Shown: positions 1 to 9,918, counted from the first letter of the stretch. The stretch is DNA of 60,876 bases from Gammaproteobacteria bacterium (GCA_026398875.1 JAPLSB010000013.1:1-60876), one strand, 5' to 3'. Made by a program: numbers and translations. Notes: a model not told the origin generated them from the sequence alone.

Positions 1-1
1 C

Positions 2-1183
2 GGCGAAACCCGCTTCAGCAAGGAAAAGGCCGAGCGCATCCGGACCTGGGACCGCCTCACGAAGGCGTTCGAGGGCAAGGAAACCGTCATCGGCATCATC
101 ACCGGCAAGGTCAAGGGCGGTTTCACCGTCGATATCGGCAACGTCCGCGCGTTCCTGCCGGGCTCGCTGGTCGATGTCCGTCCGGTCCGCGACACCGCGT
201 ACCTCGAAGGCAAGCCGCTCGAATTCAAGGTGATCAAGCTCGATCGCCTGCGCAACAACGTCGTCGTCTCCCGTCGTGAAGTGCTCGAAGCCGAATACTC
301 GGCCGAGCGCGACATGCTGCTCGAGAAGCTGCAGGAAGGCGCGATCCTGCGCGGCGTGGTCAAGAACCTCGTCGAGTACGGCGCGTTCGTCGAAATCGAG
401 CCGGGCGTCGAAGGCCTGGTCCACGTTTCCGAAATGGACTGGACCAACAAGAACGTCAACCCGGGCAAGCTGGTGCATCTCGGCGACGAAGTCGAAGTCA
501 TGATTCTGGACATCGACGAAGAGCGCCGCCGCATCAGCCTCGGCATGAAGCAGTGCGTGCCGAACCCATGGGAAGAGTTCTCGCAGAACTTCCAGAAGGG
601 TGACAAGGTCAAGGGCCAGATCAAGTCGATCACCGACTTCGGTATCTTCATCGGTCTGGATGGTGGCATCGACGGCCTCGTCCACCTGTCCGATCTGGAC
701 TGGAACGAGCCGGGTGAAACCGCCGTTCGTCGCTACTCGAAGGGTCAGGAACTGGAAGCCACCGTGCTTGCCATCGACGGCAGCCGCGAGCGCATCAGCC
801 TGGGCATCAAGCAGATGGGCCAGGATCCGCTGACGATGTTCCTCGCCGACAACCAGAAGGGCCAGATGGTCAAGGGCACCGTCAAGGAAGTCGACGCCAA
901 GGGCGCCGTCATCACGCTTGCAGGCGGCGTCGAGGGCTACATCAAGGCCGGCGATCTGGCGCGCGACCGCGTGGACGATGCGACCAAGGTGCTGTCGGTC
1001 GGTCAGGAACTGGAGTCGCGCTTCATCGGCGTCGACCGCAAGAACCGCATCGTGACCTTGTCGGTTCGTGCCAAGGAAATCCAGGAAGAGGAAGAAGCCG
1101 TGGCCGAGTACAGCCGCAATGCTTCGACCGGCAAGACCAGCCTGGGCGACCTGCTGAAGGAACAGATCGGCGGCAACGACTGA
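2..1183 (+). CDS. rpsA: 30S ribosomal protein S1, 5' truncated by the window edge
   Basis: S1 binds mRNA on the 30S subunit and supports initiation on structured or weak-SD messages. The reading frame is open from base 2, so the first residues of the protein lie outside the window; 393 residues remain. S1 (OB-fold) repeats can be read at about residues 30-95, 115-185, 200-275 and 285-355, with typical phrases such as [17 protein letters not shown] and [11 protein letters not shown]. Oddity: compared with the six-repeat enterobacterial protein as I remember it, the first half of repeat 3 runs straight into the second half of repeat 4, so one repeat of about 86 residues seems to be missing in frame (around bases 370-420). 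The gene ends at a strong terminator and is followed by ihfB, the usual gammaproteobacterial order. Confidence 0.97.
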   Translation, partial: GETRFSKEKAERIRTWDRLTKAFEGKETVIGIITGKVKGGFTVDIGNVRAFLPGSLVDVRPVRDTAYLEGKPLEFKVIKLDRLRNNVVVSRREVLEAEYSAERDMLLEKLQEGAILRGVVKNLVEYGAFVEIEPGVEGLVHVSEMDWTNKNVNPGKLVHLGDEVEVMILDIDEERRRISLGMKQCVPNPWEEFSQNFQKGDKVKGQIKSITDFGIFIGLDGGIDGLVHLSDLDWNEPGETAVRRYSKGQELEATVLAIDGSRERISLGIKQMGQDPLTMFLADNQKGQMVKGTVKEVDAKGAVITLAGGVEGYIKAGDLARDRVDDATKVLSVGQELESRFIGVDRKNRIVTLSVRAKEIQEEEEAVAEYSRNASTGKTSLGDLLKEQIGGND

Positions 1184-1202
1184 TCTTCCCGCAGCGTGCT
1201 GC

Positions 1203-1238
1203 AAAAAGGAGCCGCGCAGTCGCGCGGCTCCTTTTTTT
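1203..1238 (+). terminator. Rho-independent terminator after rpsA
   Basis: An 11-bp perfect stem (1207-1217 with 1222-1232) closes a 4-base loop and is followed by a run of seven T to 1238. It lies 20 bases after the rpsA stop codon, so it ends the rpsA transcript and separates it from ihfB. Confidence 0.93.
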
Positions 1239-1335
1239 GTCTTCGGAGCAGTGACATACGTCGTCTGCACGGTTGCGCGACGGGCTTTTTTTAACTATCG
1301 TCGGCCCTTCCAAAGGTTTGATCGCGAAAGCATTT

Positions 1336-1644
1336 ATGACCAAATCCGAGCTGATCGAAGCGCTCTCGCTGAAGCAGACCCACTTGATGCAGAAGGACGT
1401 CGAACTGGCCGTCAAGCTGGTGCTCGACCAGATCAGCAACGCGCTCGCCAAGCAGGAGCGTGTCGAGATTCGTGGTTTCGGCAGCTTCGCGCTGCATAGC
1501 CGCCCGTCACGCGTGGGTCGTAACCCGAAGACCGGCGAAGCGGTGCGCATTCCGTCCAAGCACGTGCCGCATTTCAAGCCGGGCAAGGAAATGCGTGAGC
1601 GCGTCAACGCCAGTATCGAAACGACGCCGCTGAAGAATTCCTGA
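1336..1644 (+). CDS. ihfB: Integration host factor beta subunit
   Basis: IHF-beta pairs with IHF-alpha to bend DNA in recombination, replication and sigma-54 promoter activation. The 102-residue product begins MTKSELIE and carries the family features: the HU/IHF dimer core and the beta-arm phrase GFGSFALH...[10 protein letters not shown], with the DNA-intercalating proline in the arm. The ATG at 1336 is chosen because the family starts exactly at MTKSxLIE; an upstream in-frame ATG at 1273 would add 21 residues foreign to the family. It is the expected neighbour of rpsA. A T-rich stretch at 1286-1298 may belong to its promoter, but no clear -35/-10 pair is seen. Confidence 0.96.
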   Translation: MTKSELIEALSLKQTHLMQKDVELAVKLVLDQISNALAKQERVEIRGFGSFALHSRPSRVGRNPKTGEAVRIPSKHVPHFKPGKEMRERVNASIETTPLKNS

Positions 1645-1702
1645 GCCGGCGAAGTCATCATCCGCCGGTCCGTTGCTCCTCGTCCTGCGGACTTCTCCTG
1701 CC

Positions 1703-1996
1703 ATGCTTCGTCTTTTGACTGTCCTGCTGCTGGTGCTGGTATTCGCAATCGGCGCGAGCCTCGGCTACTTCAATGCCGAGCGTGTCACTTTCCATTACCT
1801 TTTCGGCTCCGTCGAAGTCCGGGTTGCCGTGCTTGTGACGGTCAGCTTCGTGATCGCGGCGATCCTGACGCTGGCGCTTTGCGGCGTGCGGATCCTGCGC
1901 CTGCATCGCGATATCCGCCGGCTGCGCAAGCAGTTGCGCGATAGCGAAACCGAGCTCAAGAACCTGCGCAACCTGCCTGTGGTCGGCGGGCGCTGA
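1703..1996 (+). CDS. lapA: LapA-domain (DUF1049) inner-membrane protein
   Basis: LapA is a small inner-membrane partner of LapB in controlling LPS synthesis and assembly. The 97-residue product has two hydrophobic segments (about residues 2-22 and 41-63) followed by a charged cytoplasmic coiled tail rich in Arg, Lys and Glu, the usual DUF1049 layout. The start MLRLLTVLLL at 1703 is preferred to an upstream ATG at 1673, which would put ten non-family residues before the first membrane segment. Its stop is 20 bases before lapB, so the two are probably one transcript. Confidence 0.9.
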   Translation: MLRLLTVLLLVLVFAIGASLGYFNAERVTFHYLFGSVEVRVAVLVTVSFVIAAILTLALCGVRILRLHRDIRRLRKQLRDSETELKNLRNLPVVGGR

Positions 1997-2016
1997 GTGA
2001 GCGTCAAGGTGCGGCG

Positions 2017-3117
2017 ATGCTAGAAACGCTGATCTCCTGGAGCCTGCTGCCGCTCGGGCTGGTGCTCGGGATCGCACTCGCGAAGCGCGGGGCGTTCGAT
2101 TCCGGTGACAGTCCGCTGTCGGGGCCGCCTTCGGGGCCGCCGTCCACCGAATTGCCGCCGCGCGGCGATGCGGACACGGTCGAACTGCAGCTGACGTTGG
2201 GCACGCTGTTCCGCAAGCGCGGGGAGCTTGACCGGGCGATCCAGTTGCACGAAGCGGTGATGGCCCGTCCCGGCCTGAGCATCGAGGAAGCGGCTTCGGT
2301 CCGGCTCGAACTGGCTCAGGATTTTCTCAAGGGCGGCGTGATGGACCGCGCCGAGCAACTGCTGAACGACCTGGTCAATCGGGGGCGCCACCTCGAAGAC
2401 GCACTGGAATTGCTGCTCGATCTTCACGAACAGGGCCGCGACTGGCCGCAAGCAATGTCGACGGCCGGCCGTCTGCAGTCGGTGCAGGGACGCAGTCAGG
2501 CGAAGCGGATCGCCCACCATCATTGCGAACTGGCCGAAAACGCGCGCCATGACGGTGATCTCGCCGAAGCGCGCGAACGCGTCAACAAGGCGCTGGCCTC
2601 CGATCGCGACTGTGTGCGTGGCAACTTGATGCTGGCGGCACTGGCCGAAGCCGAGCAGGATTGGCCGTTGGCGATTCGCTGCGGAATCCGTGCGATTGCG
2701 CAGGATCGCCGCTACCTTCCGGAGGTCCTGCCGTTGTTGCGGCGCTGTTTCGACCAGTCCGACGATGCCGCCGGCTACGCTCAGTTTCTTGACGATGCCG
2801 AGGCCGATCACCCGGATTCGATGGCCGTGGCTCTGGCTCGGGCGGAGTTGCTGGCGACGCGCGAAGGCGATGCCCAGGCCTATCTGGCGGGTCGTCTGCT
2901 GAAGGCCCCTAACTGGCGCGGCCTGCTGTTCTGGGTTGACGCCGCGATGCCGGGCTATGCCACGGCGAGCGCGCTGACCGAGGCGTTCCGCAAGCGCCTC
3001 GATGCCCAGCCGCGCTACAGCTGCTCCAGCTGCGGGCTCAAGCCTGGCGTGCTGTTCTGGCAGTGCCCGAGCTGCAAGCAGTGGGCGACGATCGCGCCCG
3101 CGCGCGACGAGATCTGA
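2017..3117 (+). CDS. lapB: Lipopolysaccharide assembly protein B (YciM)
   Basis: LapB is an inner-membrane-anchored TPR protein that presents LpxC to FtsH and so limits LPS synthesis. The 366-residue protein has an N-terminal membrane anchor (about residues 5-22), a long TPR array, and a C-terminal rubredoxin-like metal site with cysteines at about 336, 339, 350 and 353 (CxxC...CxxC). All of these match E. coli LapB, including overall length. The gene follows lapA and is followed after five bases by an SDR gene, where enterics have pyrF. Confidence 0.95.
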   Translation: MLETLISWSLLPLGLVLGIALAKRGAFDSGDSPLSGPPSGPPSTELPPRGDADTVELQLTLGTLFRKRGELDRAIQLHEAVMARPGLSIEEAASVRLELAQDFLKGGVMDRAEQLLNDLVNRGRHLEDALELLLDLHEQGRDWPQAMSTAGRLQSVQGRSQAKRIAHHHCELAENARHDGDLAEARERVNKALASDRDCVRGNLMLAALAEAEQDWPLAIRCGIRAIAQDRRYLPEVLPLLRRCFDQSDDAAGYAQFLDDAEADHPDSMAVALARAELLATREGDAQAYLAGRLLKAPNWRGLLFWVDAAMPGYATASALTEAFRKRLDAQPRYSCSSCGLKPGVLFWQCPSCKQWATIAPARDEI

Positions 3118-3122
3118 GCCGC

Positions 3123-4118
3123 ATGGCCCGCACCGCATTCGTCACCGGTGCCACCGGTTTTGTCGGTTCGAACCTGTGCGAGGAACTGCTGGCCCAGGGC
3201 TGGCGCGTGATCGCCATGCATCGTGCCGATCTGGAACCGGGGCTGCTCAGCACGCTGCCGGTCGAGCGGGTGGTCGGCGACGTGACAGATTACCGGTCGT
3301 TACGCGCGGCGATGCCAACGCAGGTCGATGCGGTATTCCATGTCGCCGGCAACACCTCGCTATGGGCGCGGCAGCGCATCGAGCAATTGCGAGTCAACGT
3401 CAAGGGCACCCGCAATGTCGTCCGTGCGGCACTGGACAGCCGCGCGCGGCGTCTGATCCACACCTCCAGCCTCGTCGCCTACGGACTCAACGGCGGCACG
3501 GTCACCGAAGAAACGCCACCACGCGGGCTGGGATCGACGATCGCCTACGTGCGCACCAAAGCACTCGCCGAGCGCGAGATCCGGCAAGGCATCAGCAAGG
3601 GGCTCGACGCCGTGATCCTCAACCCGGGGCATGTGATCGGGCGCTACGACCTGCGCAACTGGTCACGGGTGTTCCGGATGGTCGATGCCGGTCAGCTGCC
3701 GACTGTGCCCGGCGGTGGTGGCAGCTTCTGTCACGTGCATTCGGTGGTGCGGGCCCACGTCGCGGCCGTCGAACGCGGCCGTGCCGGCAGCAACTATGTG
3801 CTCGGCGGTGCGGATTCGAGCTACATCGGCCTGGTCAGGATGGTGGCCAGGCTGCGCGGTCAGCGGCCTCGTTTGCTGCCGCTGCCGCTCGCGGCACTGA
3901 AGGCGCTGGCGCGTGTCGACGAACTGGTATCGCCGCTGATCGGGCGGGAGCCAGACCTGACTGGCGACGCGATTGCGCTGCTGTCGACCAACCTCTATTG
4001 CCGCAACACCCGCGCCGTGTCGGAGCTGGGCTACGAGCCGCGGCCGTTGATCGAGATCCTCGACGACTGCCATCGCTGGCTCATCGACAGCGGGCGCCTG
4101 AAGCCGCCGCCGCGCTGA
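3123..4118 (+). CDS. NAD(P)-dependent epimerase/dehydratase (extended SDR)
   Basis: This is an extended short-chain dehydrogenase/reductase of 331 residues. The N-terminal dinucleotide-binding motif TGATGFVG lies at residues 8-15, an SS pair at 115-116 is in the catalytic Ser region, and the YxxxK motif (Y142, K146) is intact. The product resembles 3-beta-HSD/hopanoid-associated or dihydroflavonol-4-reductase-like SDRs; the substrate cannot be told. It starts five bases after lapB and is therefore likely cotranscribed, hinting at an envelope lipid or sugar substrate, though that is inference. The start MARTAFVTG puts the Rossmann motif at the usual place; an upstream in-frame start inside lapB is unlikely. 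Confidence 0.9.
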   Translation: MARTAFVTGATGFVGSNLCEELLAQGWRVIAMHRADLEPGLLSTLPVERVVGDVTDYRSLRAAMPTQVDAVFHVAGNTSLWARQRIEQLRVNVKGTRNVVRAALDSRARRLIHTSSLVAYGLNGGTVTEETPPRGLGSTIAYVRTKALAEREIRQGISKGLDAVILNPGHVIGRYDLRNWSRVFRMVDAGQLPTVPGGGGSFCHVHSVVRAHVAAVERGRAGSNYVLGGADSSYIGLVRMVARLRGQRPRLLPLPLAALKALARVDELVSPLIGREPDLTGDAIALLSTNLYCRNTRAVSELGYEPRPLIEILDDCHRWLIDSGRLKPPPR

Positions 4119-4137
4119 AGCAAGCGCGGCTGCAAAC

Positions 4138-5595
4138 CTATTCGCGCTGCAGGCGGCGCAGCTGGTCCTTCGGGATCTGCTCGAGGATTTCCTGCCGCTT
4201 GGCGCTGAGGCGGGCACGGTCGGCGGCGCTGACGCCGGCCACCCTCAGGCCGGCATTCAACTGCTGCAAGGCCGAACGGACATCACCGCGCGCGTAGTGA
4301 TAGACGCCCTGCTGGTACTGCGCCTCGGCCACGTTGCCTTGCGCCTTGGCGGCGGCCGACAGCAAGCGGTAGGTCTCGATGCGGGTGCCGAGCGCCTGTT
4401 CGTGCGACAGCAGTACGCGTCGAGCTTCAGCCGGTTCGCCAGCGTTGATCAGCGCTTCGGCGTAGGCCAGGATCGCCGGCGGGAAGCGGGGCAGGCCGTC
4501 GAGTGTCTTCTTCAGCAACGCCAGACCTTCGCCGGTGCGCTCCTGGCCAATCAGGATTCGCGCCTTGAGGATCGGCACGCTGGCCGACTTGATGTTCTGC
4601 TCAAGCAGTGGCGCGAGCGCCTTGTCGGCCTCGTCGTAAAGGCTCTGCGCAGCCAGCGCCATCGCGAGGCCGTAGTGGTTTTCCGGCGTCAGCTTTCCGC
4701 CGTTCAGTTCGCCGAGAAAGAACGCGCCGACTTCGCTTGGCGATTCCGACATCAGCACGCGAATTCGGGCGCGCATCAGCTCGAAATCGACCGAATTCTT
4801 GAACTCGCGCTTCTGGTACTGCGTTGCGCGGGCCGTTGCTTCGGCGATACGCGTGGTGTTGACCGGGTGGGTCAGCAGGATTTCCGGCAGACGGTTGCCG
4901 TACAGCCGGGTCTGCTGCTCGAGCTTGGCGAAAAAGCTGGCCATGCCGTTCGGATCGAAGCCGGCTGCGGCCAGCGTGCGGATGCCGACGCGGTCGGCCT
5001 CGTATTCGTTGGCGCGCGTGTAGCTGACTTGCCGGTTGTAGTTGATGCCCTGGCCGATCGACAGCGCGCCGATCACGACATTCGGATTCGCCGAGCCGGC
5101 GATGATCGCGGCCAGTACCGCAAGCCAGGTAGCGATGGTTTCGACCTCGCCCTGATCCTGACCGCGTGCCGCATGGCGTTGGGTGACGTGCGCCTGCTCG
5201 TGCGCCATCACGCTGGCGACTTCGCTTTCATTGCTGGCGGCGAGGATCAGACCGGCGTTCATGCCGATGTAGCCGCCCGGGAGCGCAAAGGCATTGATGC
5301 GCGGGTCGGCGATCATGAAGAAGCGGAATTCCGGCGGCTTCTCGGTGCCGAACGCCGCAAGACGCCAGCCGAGTGCGTTCAGGTACTCGCCGATCTCGAC
5401 GTCTTCCAGCACGTAGTTGAAGTAGTACAGCTCGGCAGCGACCTGCTGGCTGATCTCCTCTTCCTGCGCCGGCGAGATCGCAAGATCGGCAGGGTTGCCG
5501 AGATCGGGAAGGTCAAGCGGCGCTTGCTGCGCGTGACTGGCGGCAGTGACGAATGCCAGCGTGGCGACGCCCAGCGAGAGGAGAGTCTTGCGCAT
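4138..5595 (-). CDS. bepA: Periplasmic M48 metalloprotease/chaperone, BepA-like
   Basis: BepA (YfgC) assists or degrades outer-membrane proteins such as LptD and BamA in the periplasm. The 485-residue product begins with a signal peptide (residues 1-22, cleavage after SHA). The zinc motif HEQAH is at residues 132-136, followed further on by NEYEADRVG, which supplies the third zinc-ligand glutamate. The C-terminal half is a TPR array, as in BepA. The start at 5595 (MRKTLLSLG) is preferred over a start at 5640 because it begins the signal peptide. It converges on the SDR gene with 19 bases between. Confidence 0.93.
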   Translation of the reverse strand: MRKTLLSLGVATLAFVTAASHAQQAPLDLPDLGNPADLAISPAQEEEISQQVAAELYYFNYVLEDVEIGEYLNALGWRLAAFGTEKPPEFRFFMIADPRINAFALPGGYIGMNAGLILAASNESEVASVMAHEQAHVTQRHAARGQDQGEVETIATWLAVLAAIIAGSANPNVVIGALSIGQGINYNRQVSYTRANEYEADRVGIRTLAAAGFDPNGMASFFAKLEQQTRLYGNRLPEILLTHPVNTTRIAEATARATQYQKREFKNSVDFELMRARIRVLMSESPSEVGAFFLGELNGGKLTPENHYGLAMALAAQSLYDEADKALAPLLEQNIKSASVPILKARILIGQERTGEGLALLKKTLDGLPRFPPAILAYAEALINAGEPAEARRVLLSHEQALGTRIETYRLLSAAAKAQGNVAEAQYQQGVYHYARGDVRSALQQLNAGLRVAGVSAADRARLSAKRQEILEQIPKDQLRRLQRE

Positions 5596-5739
5596 GAATG
5601 AACCGGGTGGGAGCGACGCGAAGTTTACGCTTGGACGCATCGGCGCTCGTTAAGTTTCGGGATCGGTCACGAAAAGCCGACGCCTGAAACGAAGCTGCAA
5701 TGCTAGACTCCGCGCCGTCGAAAGCCCCGCTGGGACAGC

Positions 5740-6276
5740 ATGAACTGGGTGGATTACGCCTTCATCGGTACCGTCGTGTTTTCCATGCTGCTGGGTATCT
5801 GGCGCGGTCTCGTCCGCGAAGCGATCAGCCTCGCGACGCTGATCGCCGCCTTCCTGATCACCGGTCTCCATGCGCCCGATCTCGCGCGCTGGCTCGATTT
5901 CGCGATCGACTCGCCGCTGGCCCGCAGCGTCGCTGCCCACATCCTTCTGTTTGTCGCCGTGCTGCTCGCCGGTGCGTTGGTCAACTGGTTGGCCTCGCGT
6001 GTCGTGAATGCCGCCGGCTTGTCCGGGTTCAACCGCATGCTGGGCGGCGCTTTCGGTATCGCTCGCGGCCTGCTGATCGTGACCGCCGTGGTGCTTCTGG
6101 CCAAGATCAGCGTGCTCGGCCGGGAGCCGGCGATCCACGCTTCGCAATTGCGGCCATCGCTGCTGCCGCTGGCGGACACGCTGCAGGCGGTCATTCCGCC
6201 GACGTGGCTGCCATGGCTGGCGGATGATGAGCATCGGCAACACGAATCACACCCGGGCGCGCGCCCGGAAACCTGA
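5740..6276 (+). CDS. cvpA: CvpA family inner-membrane protein
   Basis: CvpA-family proteins are small inner-membrane proteins first linked to colicin V export and later to envelope homeostasis. The 178-residue product has about four hydrophobic segments and the family opening MNWVDYAFI. The gene lies 14 bases before purF, the conserved gammaproteobacterial cvpA-purF arrangement, so the two are probably cotranscribed and PurR-like control would be expected in relatives that have it. The last 30 residues are polar and poorly conserved. Confidence 0.92.
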   Translation: MNWVDYAFIGTVVFSMLLGIWRGLVREAISLATLIAAFLITGLHAPDLARWLDFAIDSPLARSVAAHILLFVAVLLAGALVNWLASRVVNAAGLSGFNRMLGGAFGIARGLLIVTAVVLLAKISVLGREPAIHASQLRPSLLPLADTLQAVIPPTWLPWLADDEHRQHESHPGARPET

Positions 6277-6290
6277 CCTGGAGTTCTCAC

Positions 6291-7808
6291 ATGTGCGGCA
6301 TCGTCGGAATCGTTGCGAAAAGTCAGGTCAACCAGGAAATCTATGACGCCCTGACGATGCTGCAGCATCGTGGTCAGGACGCGGCGGGCATCATCACCAG
6401 CCAGGGTGATCGCCTGTATCTGCACAAGGAAAACGGTCTCGTCCGCGACGTCTTCAACAAGGACGAGTACATGATCCGTCTGCGCGGGCCGATGGGTATC
6501 GGTCATGTGCGCTACCCGACAGCGGGTACGTCGACGTCTGCCGAGGCGCAGCCGTTCTACACGAACACTCCGTTCGGCGTGTCGCTGGCCCATAACGGCA
6601 ACCTGACCAACGCCGATCAGCTGAAGCAGGAGCTGTTCGCCGAAGATCGTCGCCACCTGAACACCGATTCCGATTCGGAAGTGCTGCTCAACGTGTTCGC
6701 GCACGAGCTGATGATGATCGGCTCGCCGAAGGTCACCGCCGAGGATGTGTTCGACGCCGTGTCCCGCGTGCATGTCCGCGCCAAGGGCGCCTATGCGGTG
6801 GTCGCGATGATCAGCGGCTACGGCATCGTCGGCTTCCGCGATCCGTACGGGATTCGTCCTGCGGTCTACGGTCGCCGCGAAGGCCCGCACGGCTACGACT
6901 ACATGATCGCCTCGGAATCGGTGGCGCTCGATGCCGCTGGCTTCGAGATGATTGCCGACATCGCGCCCGGCGAAGCGGTCTGGATCACGCTCGACGGCGA
7001 GATCCACGTCCGCCAGTGCGCGGTCAATCCGGTCTACACGCCGTGCATCTTCGAGCACGTCTATCTGGCCCGTCCCGATTCGGTGATGGACAAGATCTAC
7101 GTCTACAAGGCGCGTCTGCGGATGGGCATCAAGCTCGCCGAAAAGATCCTGCGCGAATGGCCGGATCACGACATCGATGTGGTGATCCCGATTCCGGACA
7201 CCTCTCGCGTCGCCGGTGCTGAGCTGGCGGCGCGGCTGAACGTCAACTATCGCGAAGGCTTCATCAAGAACCGCTACATCGGCCGCACGTTCATCATGCC
7301 GGGGCAGGCGCAGCGCAAGAAGAGCGTTCGCCAGAAGCTGAATCCGATCAACGTCGAGTTCCGCGGCAAGAACGTGCTGCTGGTCGATGATTCGATCGTC
7401 CGTGGCACGACTAGCCAGGAAATCATCCAGATGGCGCGTGATGCCGGTGCCCGCAAGGTGTACTTCGCGTCGGCGTCGCCGCCGGTGCGTTTCCCGAACG
7501 TCTACGGCATCGACATGCCCAGCGTTTCGGAACTGGTTGCGCACGGCCGCACGCATGGCGAACTGGAAACCCTGCTCGGTGCCGATCGCCTGATCTTCCA
7601 GGATCTCGCCGACCTGATCGAAGCGGTGCGCCACAAGCACTCGAAGATCGACAGTTTCGACTGCTCGGTATTCACCGGCCAGTACGTGACGCAGGACATC
7701 GACGACAACTACCTGAACCAGCTGGAGCTGTTCCGCTCCGATTCGGCCAAGGAAGCGCGTCGCGTGCGAGCCGGCAACGTCGTGATCGAACTGCACAACG
7801 CCCGCTGA
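6291..7808 (+). CDS. purF: Amidophosphoribosyltransferase
   Basis: PurF makes 5-phosphoribosylamine from PRPP and glutamine, the first committed step of purine synthesis. The 505-residue product starts MCGIVGI, so the nucleophile is Cys2 after Met removal and there is no propeptide, as in the E. coli type. The N-terminal half is the Ntn-type glutaminase; the C-terminal half has the PRPP-binding motif [12 protein letters not shown] at about residue 365. Length equals that of E. coli PurF. A good ribosome site (ctggag) sits nine bases before the ATG. Confidence 0.98.
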   Translation: MCGIVGIVAKSQVNQEIYDALTMLQHRGQDAAGIITSQGDRLYLHKENGLVRDVFNKDEYMIRLRGPMGIGHVRYPTAGTSTSAEAQPFYTNTPFGVSLAHNGNLTNADQLKQELFAEDRRHLNTDSDSEVLLNVFAHELMMIGSPKVTAEDVFDAVSRVHVRAKGAYAVVAMISGYGIVGFRDPYGIRPAVYGRREGPHGYDYMIASESVALDAAGFEMIADIAPGEAVWITLDGEIHVRQCAVNPVYTPCIFEHVYLARPDSVMDKIYVYKARLRMGIKLAEKILREWPDHDIDVVIPIPDTSRVAGAELAARLNVNYREGFIKNRYIGRTFIMPGQAQRKKSVRQKLNPINVEFRGKNVLLVDDSIVRGTTSQEIIQMARDAGARKVYFASASPPVRFPNVYGIDMPSVSELVAHGRTHGELETLLGADRLIFQDLADLIEAVRHKHSKIDSFDCSVFTGQYVTQDIDDNYLNQLELFRSDSAKEARRVRAGNVVIELHNAR

Positions 7809-7829
7809 CGCGAAGCCTGCCGCGGCGTC

Positions 7830-8864
7830 TCAATCGTCGCGGCGCGGTTCGCGGTCCGGCCGCTTGCGGTACTCGCCGGGCGATTGATCGAACCAGCGGC
7901 GGAAGGCGCGCGTGAAGCTCGCGGTATCGCCGTAACCGAGCTGCAGCGCCAGCTCGTCGATCTTCATTTCGGTGCCGTCCAGCAGGCGGCTAGCCAGCTG
8001 GCGGCGTTCCGATTCGACCAGCTGCCGAAAGCTGGTGCCTTCCGCTTCCAGTCGTCGACGCAAGCTGCGCGGCGCCATCGCCATCTGGCGCGCGAGATCC
8101 TCGATCGATGCAGTCAGTCCGGCCGGGCCGAGCAGCAGCTGCCGGACCTGGCCGGTAAGGCCGGCCACCTGCCGACGCTCCAGCTGGGCGCGGCACTGGT
8201 CTTCGAGCAGGCGGACCAGATGCGCGTCGTACAGCGGCAGCGGTGTTTCAGCGTCCTGACGGCGCAGCACCAGCGCGTTGCGTGTGCTGCCGTACTGCGG
8301 CGCGATGCCGCACAGGCTTTCGATGCGCGCCGCATGTGCCGGGCGATGACCCTGAAACTCCAGACGGTGCATGCGGACGCCGGACAGGCCCAGCTCGGAA
8401 AGCAGGTTGATCGCCGTGGCGGTGTCGCGTTCGAGCAGGAACTGGCGCAGATGCGGCGGGATGCTGTCCGGATCGGCAGACACGCCGAATTCATCCTGAT
8501 CGGAGAACTCGGACAGCTGGCAATAGGCCGTGCTCAGCGGCAGGTAGCGCAGCGCACTGCGGATCGCTTCGCGGAGGTTGCGGCTGATCCGCATCACGAA
8601 GCCCCAGGCGCCGAAAGTCGCGACGTTGTACTGCAGGCCCAGTTCGAAACCGAGCGCCGGAACGTCGGGCAGCGCCAGCATCAGGTTTTCGATCAGCCGC
8701 ATCTCCTGCTCGCGGCTGATCAGCAGCTCAGGATCGCGAAGCTGCATCTCGCTGATCTCGGTGCCGATCAGGCAGGTGCCGGCGTCGACGCCGTGGCGCG
8801 CCGCAAAGTTGACCATCACCTGCGCGATGGCCACCGGATGGTGAACCTGAATGGCGACCGTCAT
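7830..8864 (-). CDS. AraC family transcriptional regulator
   Basis: This 344-residue regulator has an N-terminal ligand-sensing domain of the PF12625 (Arabinose_bd) type over about residues 20-200 and a C-terminal AraC double helix-turn-helix over about 235-335, with the signature region LALQLGYGDTASFTRAFRRW and SPGEYR. Regulators of this build often respond to lipophilic or amino-acid-derived ligands. It is divergent from a membrane desaturase gene with 145 bases between, so the desaturase is its most likely target; this is inference from position. It converges on purF. Confidence 0.93.
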   Translation of the reverse strand: MTVAIQVHHPVAIAQVMVNFAARHGVDAGTCLIGTEISEMQLRDPELLISREQEMRLIENLMLALPDVPALGFELGLQYNVATFGAWGFVMRISRNLREAIRSALRYLPLSTAYCQLSEFSDQDEFGVSADPDSIPPHLRQFLLERDTATAINLLSELGLSGVRMHRLEFQGHRPAHAARIESLCGIAPQYGSTRNALVLRRQDAETPLPLYDAHLVRLLEDQCRAQLERRQVAGLTGQVRQLLLGPAGLTASIEDLARQMAMAPRSLRRRLEAEGTSFRQLVESERRQLASRLLDGTEMKIDELALQLGYGDTASFTRAFRRWFDQSPGEYRKRPDREPRRDD

Positions 8865-9009
8865 CGGTCCACGGAGTCGTGCAACGTCGGAGTCATGCAG
8901 CGCGGTTTCCCGACGGCCGGAAATGCACTGTGGCAGGCCAGCAATGCGCTGCCGGGCAGTGGCCGTCGTCGCTAGTATTCCTCATCATGTTCCTGACTGG
9001 AGTCAACCG

Positions 9010-9906
9010 ATGCAGTACGACCTTGCCGATCTGAACAAGCAGGCGATCGCCACCGCCCGCGAGTTCACGGGCGCCTTCGCATGGCCGACGGTGCTGCTGG
9101 TGCTGTTCGTGGTCAGCGCCTTCATCGCCAATCTCGCGATGTTCGCGGCCGGTCATCTGCCGTTGTGGGCAGCGACGCTGAGCTATGCCGTGCTGACCTA
9201 TCTGTCGTACACCCCGCTGCACGAGGCGGCGCACGGCAACATCCACGGCGGCAACGAACGGCTGAAGTGGGTCAACGACCTGTGCGGCTACCTCGTCGCC
9301 CCGCTGATCTCGGTGCCGTACTCGACGCATACGGTCGAGCATTTCACGCACCACCGCTACACCAACCAGCCGGACAAGGATCCGGACTACGTGGTCAGCG
9401 ACATGCGCCACGGCCTGATCGCCTTCATCGTCAGCGGCTTCCGCTTCCTGTGGGTGCAGAACTCGTTCCTGTTCCGTGATTACTGGGCCACCGCCGCGCG
9501 GCGCGAGAAGCTCGTCTTCATTGCCGAAGCGATGCTGTCGATCGGCTGGCGAGTCGCCTTCCTGATGCTGATGCCGACGGCGGAAGCGGCCGCGATGTTG
9601 CTGCTCGGCTATTTCGGCGGCGCCTTTTTCACCGCGTACTGGTTCGCTTATCGGCCGCACCTGCCGTACGAGGAGCCGGCCCGCTACCGCAACACCAGCA
9701 GCCTGATCATGCCGCTCTGGCTGAAGCCGCTGGAGTGGTTCTGGATGGGGCAGAACCTGCATTCGGTCCACCACCTGTTCCCGCGCGTGCCGTTCTACCG
9801 CTACCACGCACTGCACCGGCGGATCGAACCGGCGATGCGGGCCCACGGCACGCCAATCATCGGCCTGGTCAGCCGCGCACCCGTGCCGGCGGCTGGCCAG
9901 CAGTAA
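9010..9906 (+). CDS. Membrane fatty acid desaturase / carotene hydroxylase-like di-iron protein
   Basis: This is a membrane di-iron oxygenase of 298 residues. Histidine boxes are HEAAH (71-75), HTVEHFTHH (107-115) and HSVHH (251-255), separated by hydrophobic segments at about 30-65 and 170-210. The closing part, QNLHSVHHLFPRVPFYRYH, is close to that of CrtR-type beta-carotene hydroxylases as well as acyl-lipid desaturases, so the substrate stays open. The start at 9010 (MQYDLADL) is the first that leaves out a non-hydrophobic leader extending back to the divergent gene. It is divergent from the AraC gene. Confidence 0.85.
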   Translation: MQYDLADLNKQAIATAREFTGAFAWPTVLLVLFVVSAFIANLAMFAAGHLPLWAATLSYAVLTYLSYTPLHEAAHGNIHGGNERLKWVNDLCGYLVAPLISVPYSTHTVEHFTHHRYTNQPDKDPDYVVSDMRHGLIAFIVSGFRFLWVQNSFLFRDYWATAARREKLVFIAEAMLSIGWRVAFLMLMPTAEAAAMLLLGYFGGAFFTAYWFAYRPHLPYEEPARYRNTSSLIMPLWLKPLEWFWMGQNLHSVHHLFPRVPFYRYHALHRRIEPAMRAHGTPIIGLVSRAPVPAAGQQ

Positions 9907-9918
9907 TCGAAGGCCGAC

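Noticed and set aside
5754..7796. A 680-codon open frame antisense to cvpA and purF
   Set aside because: Opposite two well-supported core genes, no domain motif, composition typical of a shadow frame.
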